Shown here: piece after piece, positions 1-8,836 of the stretch
Layout: every line of letters begins with the position of its first letter
How positions within the stretch are numbered: the first letter of the stretch is position 1
Assembly: GCA_949286115.1 (NCBI GenBank)
Contig: CASEBK010000035.1
Span: 1-64,000 of the forward strand
Reading direction: 5' to 3'
Length of the DNA stretch: 64,000 nt
Origin: an uncultured Veillonellaceae bacterium
Lineage (GTDB): Bacteria > Bacillota > Negativicutes > Veillonellales > Dialisteraceae
Notes under the pieces: model-generated
What the model saw: only the letters and a program-made list of their open reading frames with translations
Told to the model about the DNA's origin: nothing
Database searches by the model: none
Position numbers and translations under genes: made by a program

Positions 1-2
1 CA

Positions 3-131
3 GATTTCCTGGAATATACGGATGAGTATATTCAAAGCAAGGTGGATGAGCTGAATCATCGTCCGAGGAAATGTCTGGGATACAAAACACCTTATGAAAT
101 CTATCACAATGAAGTGTTGCACTTGATTTGA
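3..131 (+). mobile_element. C-terminal end of an IS30-family transposase (5' end outside window)
   Basis: Frame 3 is open from the first bases to a TGA at 129-131 and encodes about 42 residues. The segment LNHRPRKCLGYKTPYE is the typical C-terminal end of IS30-family DDE transposases, where the catalytic Glu region is followed by this Arg/Lys-rich block. The N-terminal helix-turn-helix and the first catalytic Asp residues lie left of the window, so intactness cannot be judged. It is the only + strand gene here and converges on the CBS-domain gene. No terminal inverted repeat could be assigned with confidence in the 50 bases after the stop. Confidence 0.85.
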
Positions 132-142
132 CAATTCGCCCT

Positions 143-175
143 CACAAAAAAGAAAGGCGGGAGGCCCCGCCCTTT
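143..175 (-). terminator. Intrinsic terminator after the CBS-domain gene
   Basis: On the minus strand an AAAGGGCGGG/CCCGCCTTT hairpin (arms about 153-161 and 165-174) is followed by CTTTTTT. It lies just downstream of the CBS gene stop at 182 and also separates that gene from the convergent transposase tail. Confidence 0.8.
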
Positions 176-181
176 CTCTGC

Positions 182-712
182 TCATTTTTCTTCTTTTTCT
201 TCCTCTTCACCGTCTGCCTCTCCGGCTTCTTCCATTTCTTCCTTCTCCCGAAGCGCCAGGACGGTAAGGATATCATGCCGCGTGATCAGCCCCACCAGTT
301 TATTCTGGTCCGACACGACCGGCACGACTTTCAAGTGTTCGTCCACCATGAGCGTGGTGATGACGCTCATCTCCGTCTCCGGCGTGACGCAGCGCACGTC
401 CCGCGTCATGATCTCTGAAGCTTCCGTCGCGAGCATTTTGCGGAAGGATTTCGTGTAGCGGCCATAGCCGCAGTAGTACATCGTCCCGCCCAGGATATCG
501 ATGAACTGAGGGATGCGCGGGCGCACCTTTTTATACAGCAGATCCCCTTCGGACACGATGCCAAGGAGCGTATTGTGTTCATCCACTACGGGGACGGCGT
601 CCACATTGTGCGACACGAAGGCGCGGATCAGTTCATGAATGGTGATGTCCGGCGGTACGGTGAACACATACTTTTCCATGAAATCCTTGGCTCTATATTC
701 TTTGGCGGCCAT
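182..712 (-). CDS. CBS-domain-pair protein
   Basis: A 176-residue soluble protein made of two CBS motifs, about residues 8-60 and 100-155, with a roughly 40-residue spacer (IDILGGTMYYCGYGRY) between them. CBS pairs bind adenosyl nucleotides (AMP, ATP, SAM) and usually regulate a partner. As a stand-alone pair its target cannot be read from the sequence. The C-terminal 25 residues are almost entirely Glu/Asp/Lys. The start is placed at the ATG at 712, preceded by AAGGG, rather than the in-frame GTG at 745. No neighbouring transporter or enzyme suggests a partner. The gene follows the TonB receptor after about 100 bases and ends in its own terminator. Confidence 0.85.
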   Translation of the reverse strand: MAAKEYRAKDFMEKYVFTVPPDITIHELIRAFVSHNVDAVPVVDEHNTLLGIVSEGDLLYKKVRPRIPQFIDILGGTMYYCGYGRYTKSFRKMLATEASEIMTRDVRCVTPETEMSVITTLMVDEHLKVVPVVSDQNKLVGLITRHDILTVLALREKEEMEEAGEADGEEEEKEEK

Positions 713-815
713 AAGCTTCCCTTCTTTCCTTTGATAACCTGCCACAAAATCTATTTCTGTATTTATTTTACATGATGTTTTCTCATCAGTTAAGACCTGG
801 AGCCGAGGAAAATGC

Positions 816-2762
816 TTAAAACGAATGAGCGATGCCTACGGACCAGAAACGGCCGTCCAGATCGCAGTTTTCCGCCTCCCTGTCCAGGAGGTTCCTCACG
901 CTTCCATAGATGCGGCTGTCTTTATTGAATCTCCTCGTGACCGTGAGATTCAGCACGTTGTAGCTGGTCTTTCCCGCTGTCACCGTGGGCCCCGTGCGGG
1001 TCGATACGTAGGCATAGTCCGCATACAGCTGGTCCCACAGCATGGCGCTCCACCCCGTGTCCCGGTGGTCGTCGTAGCGCAGCTGATAGACCTGTGAAAA
1101 GTCGGCTCGCTGAGGCAGGTCGGTGTGGTTCGTCGCATCTTCCGCGTCGAGCCAGGTGGATACCACTTTCGCCTCCAGCCGGTCCGTGACATGCCATCCC
1201 AGCATGCTTTCCACACCGCGGATGCGGGCCCGATCCACGTTGATGTACTGATACCGGCTGTAGCCGTCTGCCTCTCTTCCCTGATACCGGGAATCGATCA
1301 GATCCGTCACATCATTGTCAAAATACGTGAGTGATGCATAGCCGCGGCCGAACTCCGTCTCAAAGCCCACATCCCAGCTGGTCGACTCCTCCGATGAAAG
1401 GTCGGGATTGCCCACAAGATGGACCAGGCCGGCCGGCCCCATCCACATCCGCATATCATAGTAGAGCTGCATCACGCCAGGCGCTTTGAATCCTTCTCCG
1501 TAATTGGCCTTCACGCGGAAATGGTCGCCTGCGCGGTACGTCACGCCCATCTTCGGCGACGTATGACCGCCGTATTCGCTGTGGTGATCGTAGCGCACGG
1601 CGGGAATGAAGACCCACTTGCCGTATGTCATCTCATCCTGTGCATACGCCGCCCAGCTGTCCATGGAGCGCTCCGATGCCTCCTTGCCGTGCCCTTCGCT
1701 CCACACGGTATGCACGCCGTCTCCCGCAGCGCCAAGTCCCGTGCCGCGTATGACATTTTTCTCATATTCTCCGCCGAAGGTCAGCCGATGATGCGCACCG
1801 ATCCGCATCGTGTCCCGCGCGCCGAGATGCCAGAGCCGGTTCTGATCCCGATTGAAATCATAACTCTCTGCCGCAGTGACACCGGACCAGCAAAAGCGGC
1901 TCCCATACGTTTCGACCTGCCAGGTATTCTTCGGGCTTTTCCCGTCCCAGCTCATGCCGTAATTTTCCTGCCGGTAATCCCGCGACGTGAAGTCGCCCTC
2001 CCCACCTCCTTCGCTCTTCATGTGCTCACTGAAATAATCTGCCCAAGCCTGCACGCGGCTGTTCTCACTGAATGCATACTGCAGCGCCGCGCTGTAGGTC
2101 TGCGCCGTATCATTGCCGCTCCCATAGCTGTCTGCCGGGATGAGATCTCTCCGGTATTTGTCAAACTTCGCGTCGAAAGACGCGGAAAATTTGCCGATCT
2201 TCCCCGTATCCGCATGCCACCAGTTGAGACGGTCTTCTGAATTGATCTCCGCGCCTGTGGAGAGCGACGGCGCTTCCGGCGTCTTCGTGATGATATTGAT
2301 GACGCCGCCCATCGCCTCCGAGCCGTAGAGCGCGCTCGCCGGTCCGCGGACGATCTCAATGCGCTCCACATTGAAAAGGTTCACCCGATCGAGCGCCATG
2401 GCGTTGCCCAGACCGGCGGCGCTCGCTTCATTGGCCACGCGCCGTCCATTGATGAGGATGAGTGATTTGTCCGTGTCCATCCCCCGGATGATCACATTGT
2501 GCCCGCCGTAGAGCGATCCGTTGAAAAGGAGATTCGTCTCCGCCGCCAGTGCGTCCCGCACATTGTACGCACCGGTCTGCGCGATCTCTTCTTGTGAAAT
2601 GACTTCCACCGAAGCCGGTACATCCTCCGCTTCCTGCACGGTCCTCGTCGCGGTGACGATCACCGGCGCAAAAGTATACACCACAGGCTCCGCCGCGGCG
2701 GCTCCAGCAAACGGGCTGGCCGCTGCGGCGAGGACCATCGCCGCTCTCCACTGTCGTCTCAT
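816..2762 (-). CDS. TonB-dependent outer-membrane receptor
   Basis: A 648-residue protein with an N-terminal signal peptide (about 1-23, ending AAAA). A TonB-box-like stretch, VIVTATRT, is followed by a plug domain (about 45-155, including VIIRGMDT, ILINGRR and EIVRGPASALYGSEAMGG). The rest is a 22-stranded barrel rich in alternating aromatic residues, ending in a terminal Phe (VGIAHSF). Such receptors import Fe-siderophores, haem, cobalamin or other large ligands across the outer membrane, using energy from TonB-ExbBD. The overall look is closest to the CirA/FepA/BtuB class; the ligand cannot be assigned. No TonB, ExbBD or ABC genes lie nearby. Its presence is the main evidence for an outer membrane. 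Confidence 0.93.
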   Translation of the reverse strand: MRRQWRAAMVLAAAASPFAGAAAAEPVVYTFAPVIVTATRTVQEAEDVPASVEVISQEEIAQTGAYNVRDALAAETNLLFNGSLYGGHNVIIRGMDTDKSLILINGRRVANEASAAGLGNAMALDRVNLFNVERIEIVRGPASALYGSEAMGGVINIITKTPEAPSLSTGAEINSEDRLNWWHADTGKIGKFSASFDAKFDKYRRDLIPADSYGSGNDTAQTYSAALQYAFSENSRVQAWADYFSEHMKSEGGGEGDFTSRDYRQENYGMSWDGKSPKNTWQVETYGSRFCWSGVTAAESYDFNRDQNRLWHLGARDTMRIGAHHRLTFGGEYEKNVIRGTGLGAAGDGVHTVWSEGHGKEASERSMDSWAAYAQDEMTYGKWVFIPAVRYDHHSEYGGHTSPKMGVTYRAGDHFRVKANYGEGFKAPGVMQLYYDMRMWMGPAGLVHLVGNPDLSSEESTSWDVGFETEFGRGYASLTYFDNDVTDLIDSRYQGREADGYSRYQYINVDRARIRGVESMLGWHVTDRLEAKVVSTWLDAEDATNHTDLPQRADFSQVYQLRYDDHRDTGWSAMLWDQLYADYAYVSTRTGPTVTAGKTSYNVLNLTVTRRFNKDSRIYGSVRNLLDREAENCDLDGRFWSVGIAHSF

Positions 2763-2790
2763 ATCGTTCTCCTACCGTTTCGTTGTTATG

Positions 2791-2820
2791 AGTATACGGG
2801 ACCCTGCCTCGGTCTTCCAA
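2791..2820 (-). promoter_or_regulatory. Promoter of the TonB receptor gene
   Basis: On the minus strand TTGGAA (2815-2820) and TATACT (2791-2796) are separated by 18 bases, with the ATG 29 bases further on. The leader is short and holds no cobalamin-riboswitch landmarks. A Fur-type operator could overlap here, but no clear 19-bp palindrome is seen. Confidence 0.6.
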
Positions 2821-2883
2821 TACCTATTCTGCACGAAACGCCATAAATCGAGGGCATACGCGCGTCGGCAGCAGGCGGTGTCT

Positions 2884-3411
2884 TCAGCGTCCCACTCTCC
2901 GCGCAGAGCAAGCCGCGACGTCCGCGCCTTCCAGCCGGAGCAGCGCTTCTTTCCGCGCCAGTCCTCCCGCATAACCGGTCAGGCTTCCGTCCGCCCCCAC
3001 CACGCGGTGACAGGGAATGAAGACCGCGATGGGGTTCCGCCCCACAGCGCCGCCTACGGCCTGCGCCGAAAAGCGGGAAAGGCCGCGCGCTGCGGCGATC
3101 TTTTTCGCGATCGCGCCATAGGTCATCGTCTCACCGTACGGTATGCGGCGGAGCAACGCCCACACGGCCTGCTGAAACACGGTCCCGGCGGGACGGAGCG
3201 GCACGCTGTCTCCGGGCCGTTCTCCTGCAAAATACGCATCGAGCCAGCGCCTGGCTGCGGTCAGCACAGGCGTTTCCTCCTCTTCCCGCTCTGCCCCAAG
3301 TGCCGCTCCAAAATGCGCCTGCCCCTCGAACCAGAGCCCTGTCAGTGCGTCTTCCTTCGCTGCAAGAAGCATCCTTCCCAAAGGCGACGAATACCAGATC
3401 ACCTGCTGCAT
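2884..3411 (-). CDS. ogt: Methylated-DNA--protein-cysteine methyltransferase
   Basis: A 175-residue suicide DNA-repair protein that moves the methyl group from O6-methylguanine (and O4-methylthymine) to its own cysteine. The active-site motif is PCHRVVG with Cys134; the DNA-binding helix region is FQQAVWALLRRIPYGETMTYG (about 79-99), and the expected Asn-Pro precedes the active site (GRNPIAVFIP). Length and architecture match Ogt/MGMT. The ATG at 3411 has an AGGAGG seven bases upstream. It is the last gene after rlmH and is separated from it by a terminator, so it is probably transcribed on its own. Confidence 0.93.
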   Translation of the reverse strand: MQQVIWYSSPLGRMLLAAKEDALTGLWFEGQAHFGAALGAEREEEETPVLTAARRWLDAYFAGERPGDSVPLRPAGTVFQQAVWALLRRIPYGETMTYGAIAKKIAAARGLSRFSAQAVGGAVGRNPIAVFIPCHRVVGADGSLTGYAGGLARKEALLRLEGADVAACSARRVGR

Positions 3412-3496
3412 CGTTCTTCCTCCTTCCTCTCATTAAAATCGCCTCTGCCGCTGGAGAGCTCCGCTTTTTTGAAACTCGTCCGCCCGCTGCCCCTGC

Positions 3497-3523
3497 CAAA
3501 AGACCAGGCATCGCTGCCTGATC
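3497..3523 (-). terminator. Terminator after rlmH
   Basis: On the minus strand ATCAGGCA (complement of 3515-3522) pairs with TGCCTGGT (complement of 3503-3510) around a 4-base loop, followed by CTTTT. It sits directly after the rlmH stop and before the ogt ribosome-binding site. Confidence 0.65.
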
Positions 3524-3530
3524 TCTTCTC

Positions 3531-4010
3531 TCACAAATGATACGGTTCGTGGCGCATGATCTTCATCGCCCGATACAGCTGCTCTGCCAGAATGAGCCGC
3601 GCCATCTGGTGCGTGAACGTCATGGGCGAAAGCGAGAGCCGAAAATCTGCCCGCGCCCGAAGATTGCGGCCATTTCCAAAAGGCCCGCCGATGAGGAATG
3701 TGAAGCGGCTCTTCCCCGCCGTCATCTGCCGTGCGAGCAGTTCCGATAGCGCCGGCGAAGAGAGCTCTTTTCCCGAAGTATCGAGAAGGATGACGTAATC
3801 TCCCTCCCCCACATACTTCAGGATCTTCTCGCCTTCTTTCTCCATCACCTTTTCCTTAATGGCTTCCGAAGGCGCGGCCGGCATCTTTTCCTCATCCTGC
3901 TCGATGATCTGTACCTTCGCCATCGGCCCGAGCCGCGTCACATACTCCTGGATGCCGTCGCGCATCCATTTTTCCTTGATCTTTCCAATGCCAGCTATGG
4001 TAAATCGCAT
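3531..4010 (-). CDS. rlmH: 23S rRNA (pseudouridine1915-N3)-methyltransferase RlmH
   Basis: A 159-residue SPOUT-class methyltransferase that methylates pseudouridine 1915 in helix 69 of 23S rRNA on 70S ribosomes. Landmarks are N-terminal IAGIGKIKE, the knot segment FLIGGPFGNG and the C-terminal block SPMTFTHQMARLILAEQLYRA, ending in EPYHL as in the family. The length equals the usual 155-160 residues. The gene starts one base after the htrA stop, so the two are very likely one transcript, an arrangement frequent in Firmicutes. The terminator at 3497-3523 closes the unit. Confidence 0.95.
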   Translation of the reverse strand: MRFTIAGIGKIKEKWMRDGIQEYVTRLGPMAKVQIIEQDEEKMPAAPSEAIKEKVMEKEGEKILKYVGEGDYVILLDTSGKELSSPALSELLARQMTAGKSRFTFLIGGPFGNGRNLRARADFRLSLSPMTFTHQMARLILAEQLYRAMKIMRHEPYHL

Positions 4011-4011
4011 C

Positions 4012-5193
4012 TTAGTCCTGCGGCGCCTCGCTCAAAAGCACTTCCGTGCGGACCGTCCGCCCATCGTGGACGTAGGTGATGGAAAGGGTGTCTCCCGGCT
4101 TGTACTGATCGAGCACATCGCGGATATCCCGCACGGACTCGATCTCCTTATCGCCTACGGCGGTGATGTAGTCCCCCGGGCGGATGCCGGAGAGCGAGAG
4201 CGGGCTGTTGCCGGCCACACGCATGACGAGCACGCCTTTCACATTGCTGTCCCAGCGATAGCCGTAGCGGGCGGCGATATCCTTATCCGCGCCATAGAGA
4301 CCGAGGTAAGCCCGCGTCACGCGGCCGTTCTGGATGAGCTCTTCGATGATGGTGCGCGCCTGATTGATCGGGATGGAGAAGCCCATGCCCTCTACGCCCT
4401 CCTTGGCGATCTTGGCGCTGTTGATGCCCACCACTTTGCCGTCCGCCGTGACGAGCGCGCCTCCGGAATTCCCCGGGTTGATGGCCGCATCCGTCTGAAT
4501 GAGCTTGAACCGCAGGTCCATGTCATCCAGCGTGCGGTTCAGCGCGCTGATGACGCCCACGGTGACGGTCCCCTGAAATTCGAGACCCAGCGGATTCCCG
4601 ATGGCGATGGCCGTCTCGCCTACCTGCAGGTGGTCAGAGTCGCCAAATTCCGCCACGGGCAGATCGTCGCTGCCGTCGATCTTGACCACCGCAAGATCGG
4701 TAGACGCGTCCGTCCCAACGACGGTTCCCTGCACGGTGTCGCCGCTGGAGAGGCACACGTTGACCTTCTCACTGTCGCCCACTACGTGATTGTTCGTGAC
4801 TATGTAGCCTTTTTTATCGAAAATGACGCCGGAACCCACGCTCTGCCCCACTTCGATACGACGATTGAACACGTCGCGGTCATAGATCTGGGTCGTGATG
4901 CCGACAACGGCGGGCCCCACCTTCTTCACCGCTTCCACCACGGCCGTATTGCGAATGGCCGGCAGTTCAAACGTTTCCTCCGATTTCGTTTCCGGCACTT
5001 TGTAGTTGCTCTCCGTGCCGGGCGACTTCAAAAAGGGCAGATCGCCCAGCGTGCAGCCTCCTGCGAATCCCACGATGAGGAGCGCGGCCGCCGCGGCAGC
5101 GAGCCACTGCTTCGTATGCTTTCCGCCCTGGTTCTGCGTCTGCATCGCGCCGCCCTTTTCCGCCAGCTCTCTGTCCAAGTCTTCTCTGTCCAT
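4012..5193 (-). CDS. htrA: HtrA/DegP-type serine protease with one PDZ domain
   Basis: A 393-residue membrane-anchored protease for envelope quality control. A cytoplasmic N-terminus of about 30 residues precedes one hydrophobic segment (31-46), ending GGC, a weak lipobox-like match. The trypsin-like domain carries His136 (TNNHVVGD), Asp166 (TDLAVVK) and Ser243 (NPGNSGGA). One PDZ domain covers about 290-385 (YLGLYG, LSGIRPGDYITAVGD). All three catalytic residues are present. An alternative start at Met17 would make the hydrophobic stretch a signal-peptide-like N-terminus. Transcription probably begins at the extended -10 promoter at 5240-5248, right after the clpC terminator. Confidence 0.95.
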   Translation of the reverse strand: MDREDLDRELAEKGGAMQTQNQGGKHTKQWLAAAAAALLIVGFAGGCTLGDLPFLKSPGTESNYKVPETKSEETFELPAIRNTAVVEAVKKVGPAVVGITTQIYDRDVFNRRIEVGQSVGSGVIFDKKGYIVTNNHVVGDSEKVNVCLSSGDTVQGTVVGTDASTDLAVVKIDGSDDLPVAEFGDSDHLQVGETAIAIGNPLGLEFQGTVTVGVISALNRTLDDMDLRFKLIQTDAAINPGNSGGALVTADGKVVGINSAKIAKEGVEGMGFSIPINQARTIIEELIQNGRVTRAYLGLYGADKDIAARYGYRWDSNVKGVLVMRVAGNSPLSLSGIRPGDYITAVGDKEIESVRDIRDVLDQYKPGDTLSITYVHDGRTVRTEVLLSEAPQD

Positions 5194-5239
5194 GTATATC
5201 CCTCGTTTCTTCCGAAAATGACGTATAGAATTTATTCAC

Positions 5240-5248
5240 ATTATAGCA
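5240..5248 (-). promoter_or_regulatory. Extended -10 promoter of htrA-rlmH
   Basis: The minus strand reads TGCTATAAT, an extended -10 element, 47 bases upstream of the htrA ATG. No good -35 hexamer is seen at 16-18 bases. Confidence 0.5.
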
Positions 5249-5272
5249 TGGGCCGCCACACGCCGCGGAGAC

Positions 5273-5314
5273 GAAAAAAGAGGCAGAAATGGTGCTGCCA
5301 TTTCTGTCTCTTTT
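5273..5314 (-). terminator. Terminator of the ctsR-mcsA-mcsB-clpC operon
   Basis: A long hairpin, AGAGACAGAAATGG/CCATTTCTGCCTCT on the minus strand with a 5-base loop, is followed by TTTTTT. It begins 9 bases after the clpC stop. Confidence 0.9.
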
Positions 5315-5322
5315 CCGTGCGT

Positions 5323-7737
5323 TCATTCCGCGTGGAACGTGAGCGCATCTTTGTCGTCCGCATCGACGCGGAGCGTCTTCTTGTCTTTGAACGCCCCCTG
5401 GAGCACGAGCTCGGCGATGGGGTCTTCGATCTCTTTCTGGATGGTCCGTTTCAGCGGACGGGCGCCGTACTCAAAATCGGAGCCGTTCTTGATGAGATGG
5501 ACCTCTGCCTTTTCGGTGAGCTCCATCTTGATGTGGAACTGATCCAGCTTCTTCTGCACTTTCGTGAGGAGGAGCTTCACGATGCTCTTGAGGTCTTCCG
5601 CAGAGAGCGGATGGAAGACGATGATCTCATCGATCCGGTTGATGAATTCCGGCCGGAAGGCGCGCTTCACATCAGAGAGAATGATCTCCTTCGTATGTTC
5701 GAAGTCGTCCTCCGTCTTTTCTTTGCCTTCATCAGTCTTGAAGCCCAGCTGTTTCATCTGGTCTTTCAGGTGCATGGACCCCAGGTTGCTCGTCATGATG
5801 ATGACGCAGTTCGTGAAGTCCACCGTCCGTCCCTGCCCATCGGTGAGACGGCCGTCGTCCAGTACCTGCAGAAGGATATTGAAGAAATCGGCGTGCGCCT
5901 TTTCCACTTCATCGAAGAGGATGACGCTGTAAGGATTTCTCCGCACCTGATCAGTAAGCTGGCCCCCTTCTTCATAGCCGACGTATCCGGGAGGCGCGCC
6001 GACGAGGCGGGATACTTCATGCTTCTCCATATACTCGGACATGTCGAAGCGAATGAGCGACTTGTCGCTGCCAAAGAGGCACTCTGCGAGCGCTTTGGCG
6101 AGCTCCGTCTTGCCCACGCCCGTAGATCCCAGGAAGAGGAAGGAGCCGATGGGCCGTCTCGGGTCTTTCATGCCCGCGCGGGCCCGGCGGATGGCTTTCG
6201 CCACGGCGTGTACCGCTTCCTCCTGGCCGATGACCCGCTTGTGCAGCTCGTCTTCCAGGTGGAGCAGCCGCTCGGAGTCGCTCTTCTTGAGGTTCTGTAC
6301 CGGCACGCCGGTCCACTTGCTCACCACTTCCGCCACGTCTTCCGCGGTGACGGTGAGGTGTTCCTGATCGGCGCCTTTCCAGTTCTTCTTGAGGCCCTCC
6401 ACCTCTTCGGTGAGCTTCTTTGCCTGATCGCGGTAGATGACGGCCTTTTCAAAGTCCTGACTGGAAACGGCCGCTTCTTTCTCTTTGAGAACGTTCGCCA
6501 GTTCTTCCTCTTTCTTACGCAGTCCTTCCGGCGTAGAGGAAGCTTCCATGCGGACCTTCGCCGCCGCTTCGTCGATCACATCGATGGCCTTGTCCGGCAG
6601 GAACCGGTCCGTGATGTAGCGGTTCGACAGCTCCACTGCGCTGTGGATGGCTTCGTCGGTGATCTTCGCCTTATGGAACGCTTCATAGCGGTCGCGGAGC
6701 CCTTCGAGGATCTCCACGGTCTCCTTCGGCGTCGGTTCGCCCACTTTCACCGGCTGGAACCGACGCTCCAGCGCGGCATCCTTTTCGATGTATTTCTTGT
6801 ACTCTTTGAGCGTCGTTGCGCCGATGCAGCGGAGCTCGCCCCGCGCCAGCGCCGGTTTCATGATGTTCGCCGCATCCATGGAGCCTTCTGAAGCGCCTGC
6901 TCCCACCAAGGTATGGATCTCATCCACGAAGAGGATCCAGTCAGGGTGCTTCTTCACTTCGTCGATCACTTTTTTCAGCCGCTCTTCAAACTGGCCGCGG
7001 TACTGCGTTCCTGCCACTACGGAGGACATGTTGAGCGAGATCACATGGCAGTTCTTCAGGATCTCCGGCACATCATTATCCACGATGCGCTGAGCGAGCC
7101 CTTCAGCGATGGCCGTTTTGCCCACGCCCGGCTCGCCGATGAGCACTGGGTTGTTCTTGCTCCGGCGGGACAGGATCTGGATGACCCGGCTGATCTCTTC
7201 CTTGCGGCCGATGACCGGATCGATCTTGCCCTGACGGGCTTTTTCATTGAGATCTACCGCAAAATCCGCCAGATCACCGAGGCTCTCGTCTTTGCCGCCT
7301 TTGCCGCTCTCCGATAGGACCGTCTCGAACGCTTTCTGCAGTTTTTCCTGCGTCACGCCGAGATGCTGCAGTACCTGCACCGCCACGCCGCCTTCGCGGA
7401 GGAGCGCCAGCAGCACATGCTCCGTACCGACGTAATTATTCCCCATTTCGTTGGCTTCTTCCACGGCCATCTGCATGACGCGCTTGGCCCGGGGCGACAC
7501 GTACACGCTGTCTCCGCGGCTGAAAAAGCTCCGCTGATACAGGCCCTCCAGAAGCGGCTCGACCGCTTCCACTGTCACGCCCACCGACTGCAGGACCCTG
7601 CCGCCGGCGCTGTCTTTTTCATGAGCGATGCCCAGGAGCAGATGCTCCGAATCCAGCGCTTCACTGCCCAGTTTCACCGCTTCCTGCGCTGCGAACTGAT
7701 AGGCGTGCTTCACGCCGTCCGTATACCGATTATCCAT
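5323..7737 (-). CDS. clpC: ATP-dependent Clp protease ATPase subunit ClpC
   Basis: An 804-residue class I Hsp100 unfoldase that feeds substrates to ClpP. It shows the double N-domain repeat (1-145), a first AAA+ module with Walker [10 protein letters not shown] (about 200), a middle region with a UVR-like coiled coil (about 410-450, [20 protein letters not shown]), and a second AAA+ module with Walker [10 protein letters not shown] (about 535). The C-terminal D2 domain contains [12 protein letters not shown]. Length and order fit ClpC rather than ClpA or ClpB. It is last in the ctsR-mcsA-mcsB-clpC operon; in the family, McsA/McsB act as adaptors. The ATG at 7737 follows a good AGGAGG. Confidence 0.96.
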   Translation of the reverse strand: MDNRYTDGVKHAYQFAAQEAVKLGSEALDSEHLLLGIAHEKDSAGGRVLQSVGVTVEAVEPLLEGLYQRSFFSRGDSVYVSPRAKRVMQMAVEEANEMGNNYVGTEHVLLALLREGGVAVQVLQHLGVTQEKLQKAFETVLSESGKGGKDESLGDLADFAVDLNEKARQGKIDPVIGRKEEISRVIQILSRRSKNNPVLIGEPGVGKTAIAEGLAQRIVDNDVPEILKNCHVISLNMSSVVAGTQYRGQFEERLKKVIDEVKKHPDWILFVDEIHTLVGAGASEGSMDAANIMKPALARGELRCIGATTLKEYKKYIEKDAALERRFQPVKVGEPTPKETVEILEGLRDRYEAFHKAKITDEAIHSAVELSNRYITDRFLPDKAIDVIDEAAAKVRMEASSTPEGLRKKEEELANVLKEKEAAVSSQDFEKAVIYRDQAKKLTEEVEGLKKNWKGADQEHLTVTAEDVAEVVSKWTGVPVQNLKKSDSERLLHLEDELHKRVIGQEEAVHAVAKAIRRARAGMKDPRRPIGSFLFLGSTGVGKTELAKALAECLFGSDKSLIRFDMSEYMEKHEVSRLVGAPPGYVGYEEGGQLTDQVRRNPYSVILFDEVEKAHADFFNILLQVLDDGRLTDGQGRTVDFTNCVIIMTSNLGSMHLKDQMKQLGFKTDEGKEKTEDDFEHTKEIILSDVKRAFRPEFINRIDEIIVFHPLSAEDLKSIVKLLLTKVQKKLDQFHIKMELTEKAEVHLIKNGSDFEYGARPLKRTIQKEIEDPIAELVLQGAFKDKKTLRVDADDKDALTFHAE

Positions 7738-7777
7738 TCTTACTCCCTCCTTTTCGGGAATCGATGATCAATTGTTA

Positions 7778-8836
7778 TCAAAATCCGGCTTCTTTCACGA
7801 GATCCCGCAGCAGGACAGCCCGCCACAGATCCGTTTCCTCTTCGTCCAGCCCTTCCTTGTGCGTCGCTTCCCGCACATAGGCGGGCGACACGGTCAGAAG
7901 GAGCCTGCCGAAAAAGCCGGGCGTTTTGACTGGAAACATGTTTTCTTCGGCGCCGATGGCCAGGAAGCCCGCGCATTCTGCTGCTTCCCGCCGCCCGATG
8001 AGCCGGGCGTACTTGAGCGTGCCCATCGCGCGCCAGATCTGATCTTTCAGCTTCATCTCATTCTCCCGGAAGACTTTCTTCCAAGCGATGGCTTCCGCCT
8101 CCGTGATATCCCGGAGGAGCTGCTCCATCCGTTCGGTGAGCGTCCGTTCCGACACGCCGAGCGTCACGGTATTCATGAGCTCGCAGTACGGATACGCTCC
8201 GTCCACATCTTCATAGAGACTTCTCAGAGAAAATCCGAGCCGCGCCGCCTTTTCCCCTATCTGGGAGAGTGCACCGCTCCGTACGAGCCCCGGCAGAAAC
8301 AGGGCGGCCGACAAGCGGAGCCCCGTTCCCGTGCGGTACGGTGAGGCGGTGAGATAGCCGAATTCTTTATCAAAAGCATATTCCAAGTGCTCGCCGAGCC
8401 GAGTCTCCAGCTGCGACGCTTTCCTCCACAGACGATCTGCCTCTCTGCCGGACTGGATGCACTGGATGCGAATATGGTCGAACCCGTTGACCAGCACGGA
8501 TGTGTCTTCCTTTTCATTGACGAAGAGCATCATCTGGTCATGGTATCTGGGAAAATGCGTCGGCAGGAATCGGCGGTCTTCCAGAAGCGACCTCTCATTC
8601 TGCGAAAAGGCCGACAGGGAAAATCCCGTAAGAGTCTCTCCGCCGCCTGCATTCCAAGCCTCGACGGCGCGCTTCACTTTTTGGAGCACTTCGCTTCGGC
8701 TCTTCACGTCCGCGCTCTGCGGAAAGTGCATGCCCGCAAGATTCCGTGACAGCTGGAGCCGCACCCAGAGGAGCGTGGGCGTCTCTTCCGAGACCCACGG
8801 CGGCACAGCCGTTTCAAGCAGTTCACTGGCCGTCAT
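7778..8836 (-). CDS. mcsB: McsB-like protein arginine kinase, active site altered
   Basis: A 352-residue protein of the McsB/phosphagen-kinase fold. Family landmarks are RLQLSRNL (26-33), DHIRIQ (120-125), FGYLTASPYRTGTGLR (159-174), MNTVTLGVSE (221-230) and IWRAMGTLKYARLI (267-280). In Bacillus McsB the catalytic block is NEEDH; here the two glutamates are replaced (NGFDH, Gly118-Phe119). SRIRL has become VRLQL, the Cys of TSCP is Ser (TASP), and the C-terminal RDxxRA phospho-arginine motif reads TDLWRA. ATP:protein-arginine kinase activity is therefore doubtful, although the scaffold and probably adaptor contacts with ClpC and McsA remain. The start at 8836 was chosen for its AGGAGA box and the 14-bp overlap with mcsA. 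Confidence 0.85.
   Translation of the reverse strand: MTASELLETAVPPWVSEETPTLLWVRLQLSRNLAGMHFPQSADVKSRSEVLQKVKRAVEAWNAGGGETLTGFSLSAFSQNERSLLEDRRFLPTHFPRYHDQMMLFVNEKEDTSVLVNGFDHIRIQCIQSGREADRLWRKASQLETRLGEHLEYAFDKEFGYLTASPYRTGTGLRLSAALFLPGLVRSGALSQIGEKAARLGFSLRSLYEDVDGAYPYCELMNTVTLGVSERTLTERMEQLLRDITEAEAIAWKKVFRENEMKLKDQIWRAMGTLKYARLIGRREAAECAGFLAIGAEENMFPVKTPGFFGRLLLTVSPAYVREATHKEGLDEEETDLWRAVLLRDLVKEAGF

Noticed and set aside
2763..2883. Cobalamin riboswitch upstream of the TonB receptor
   Set aside because: The transcript leader from the -10 at 2791 is under 30 bases, and no B12-box sequence is visible further upstream.
3859..6891. A 1010-codon open frame on the + strand opposite htrA and clpC
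   Set aside because: It lies fully antisense to two well-supported genes, has low-complexity Arg/His-rich composition and no family features. It is a by-product of GC-rich codon use.
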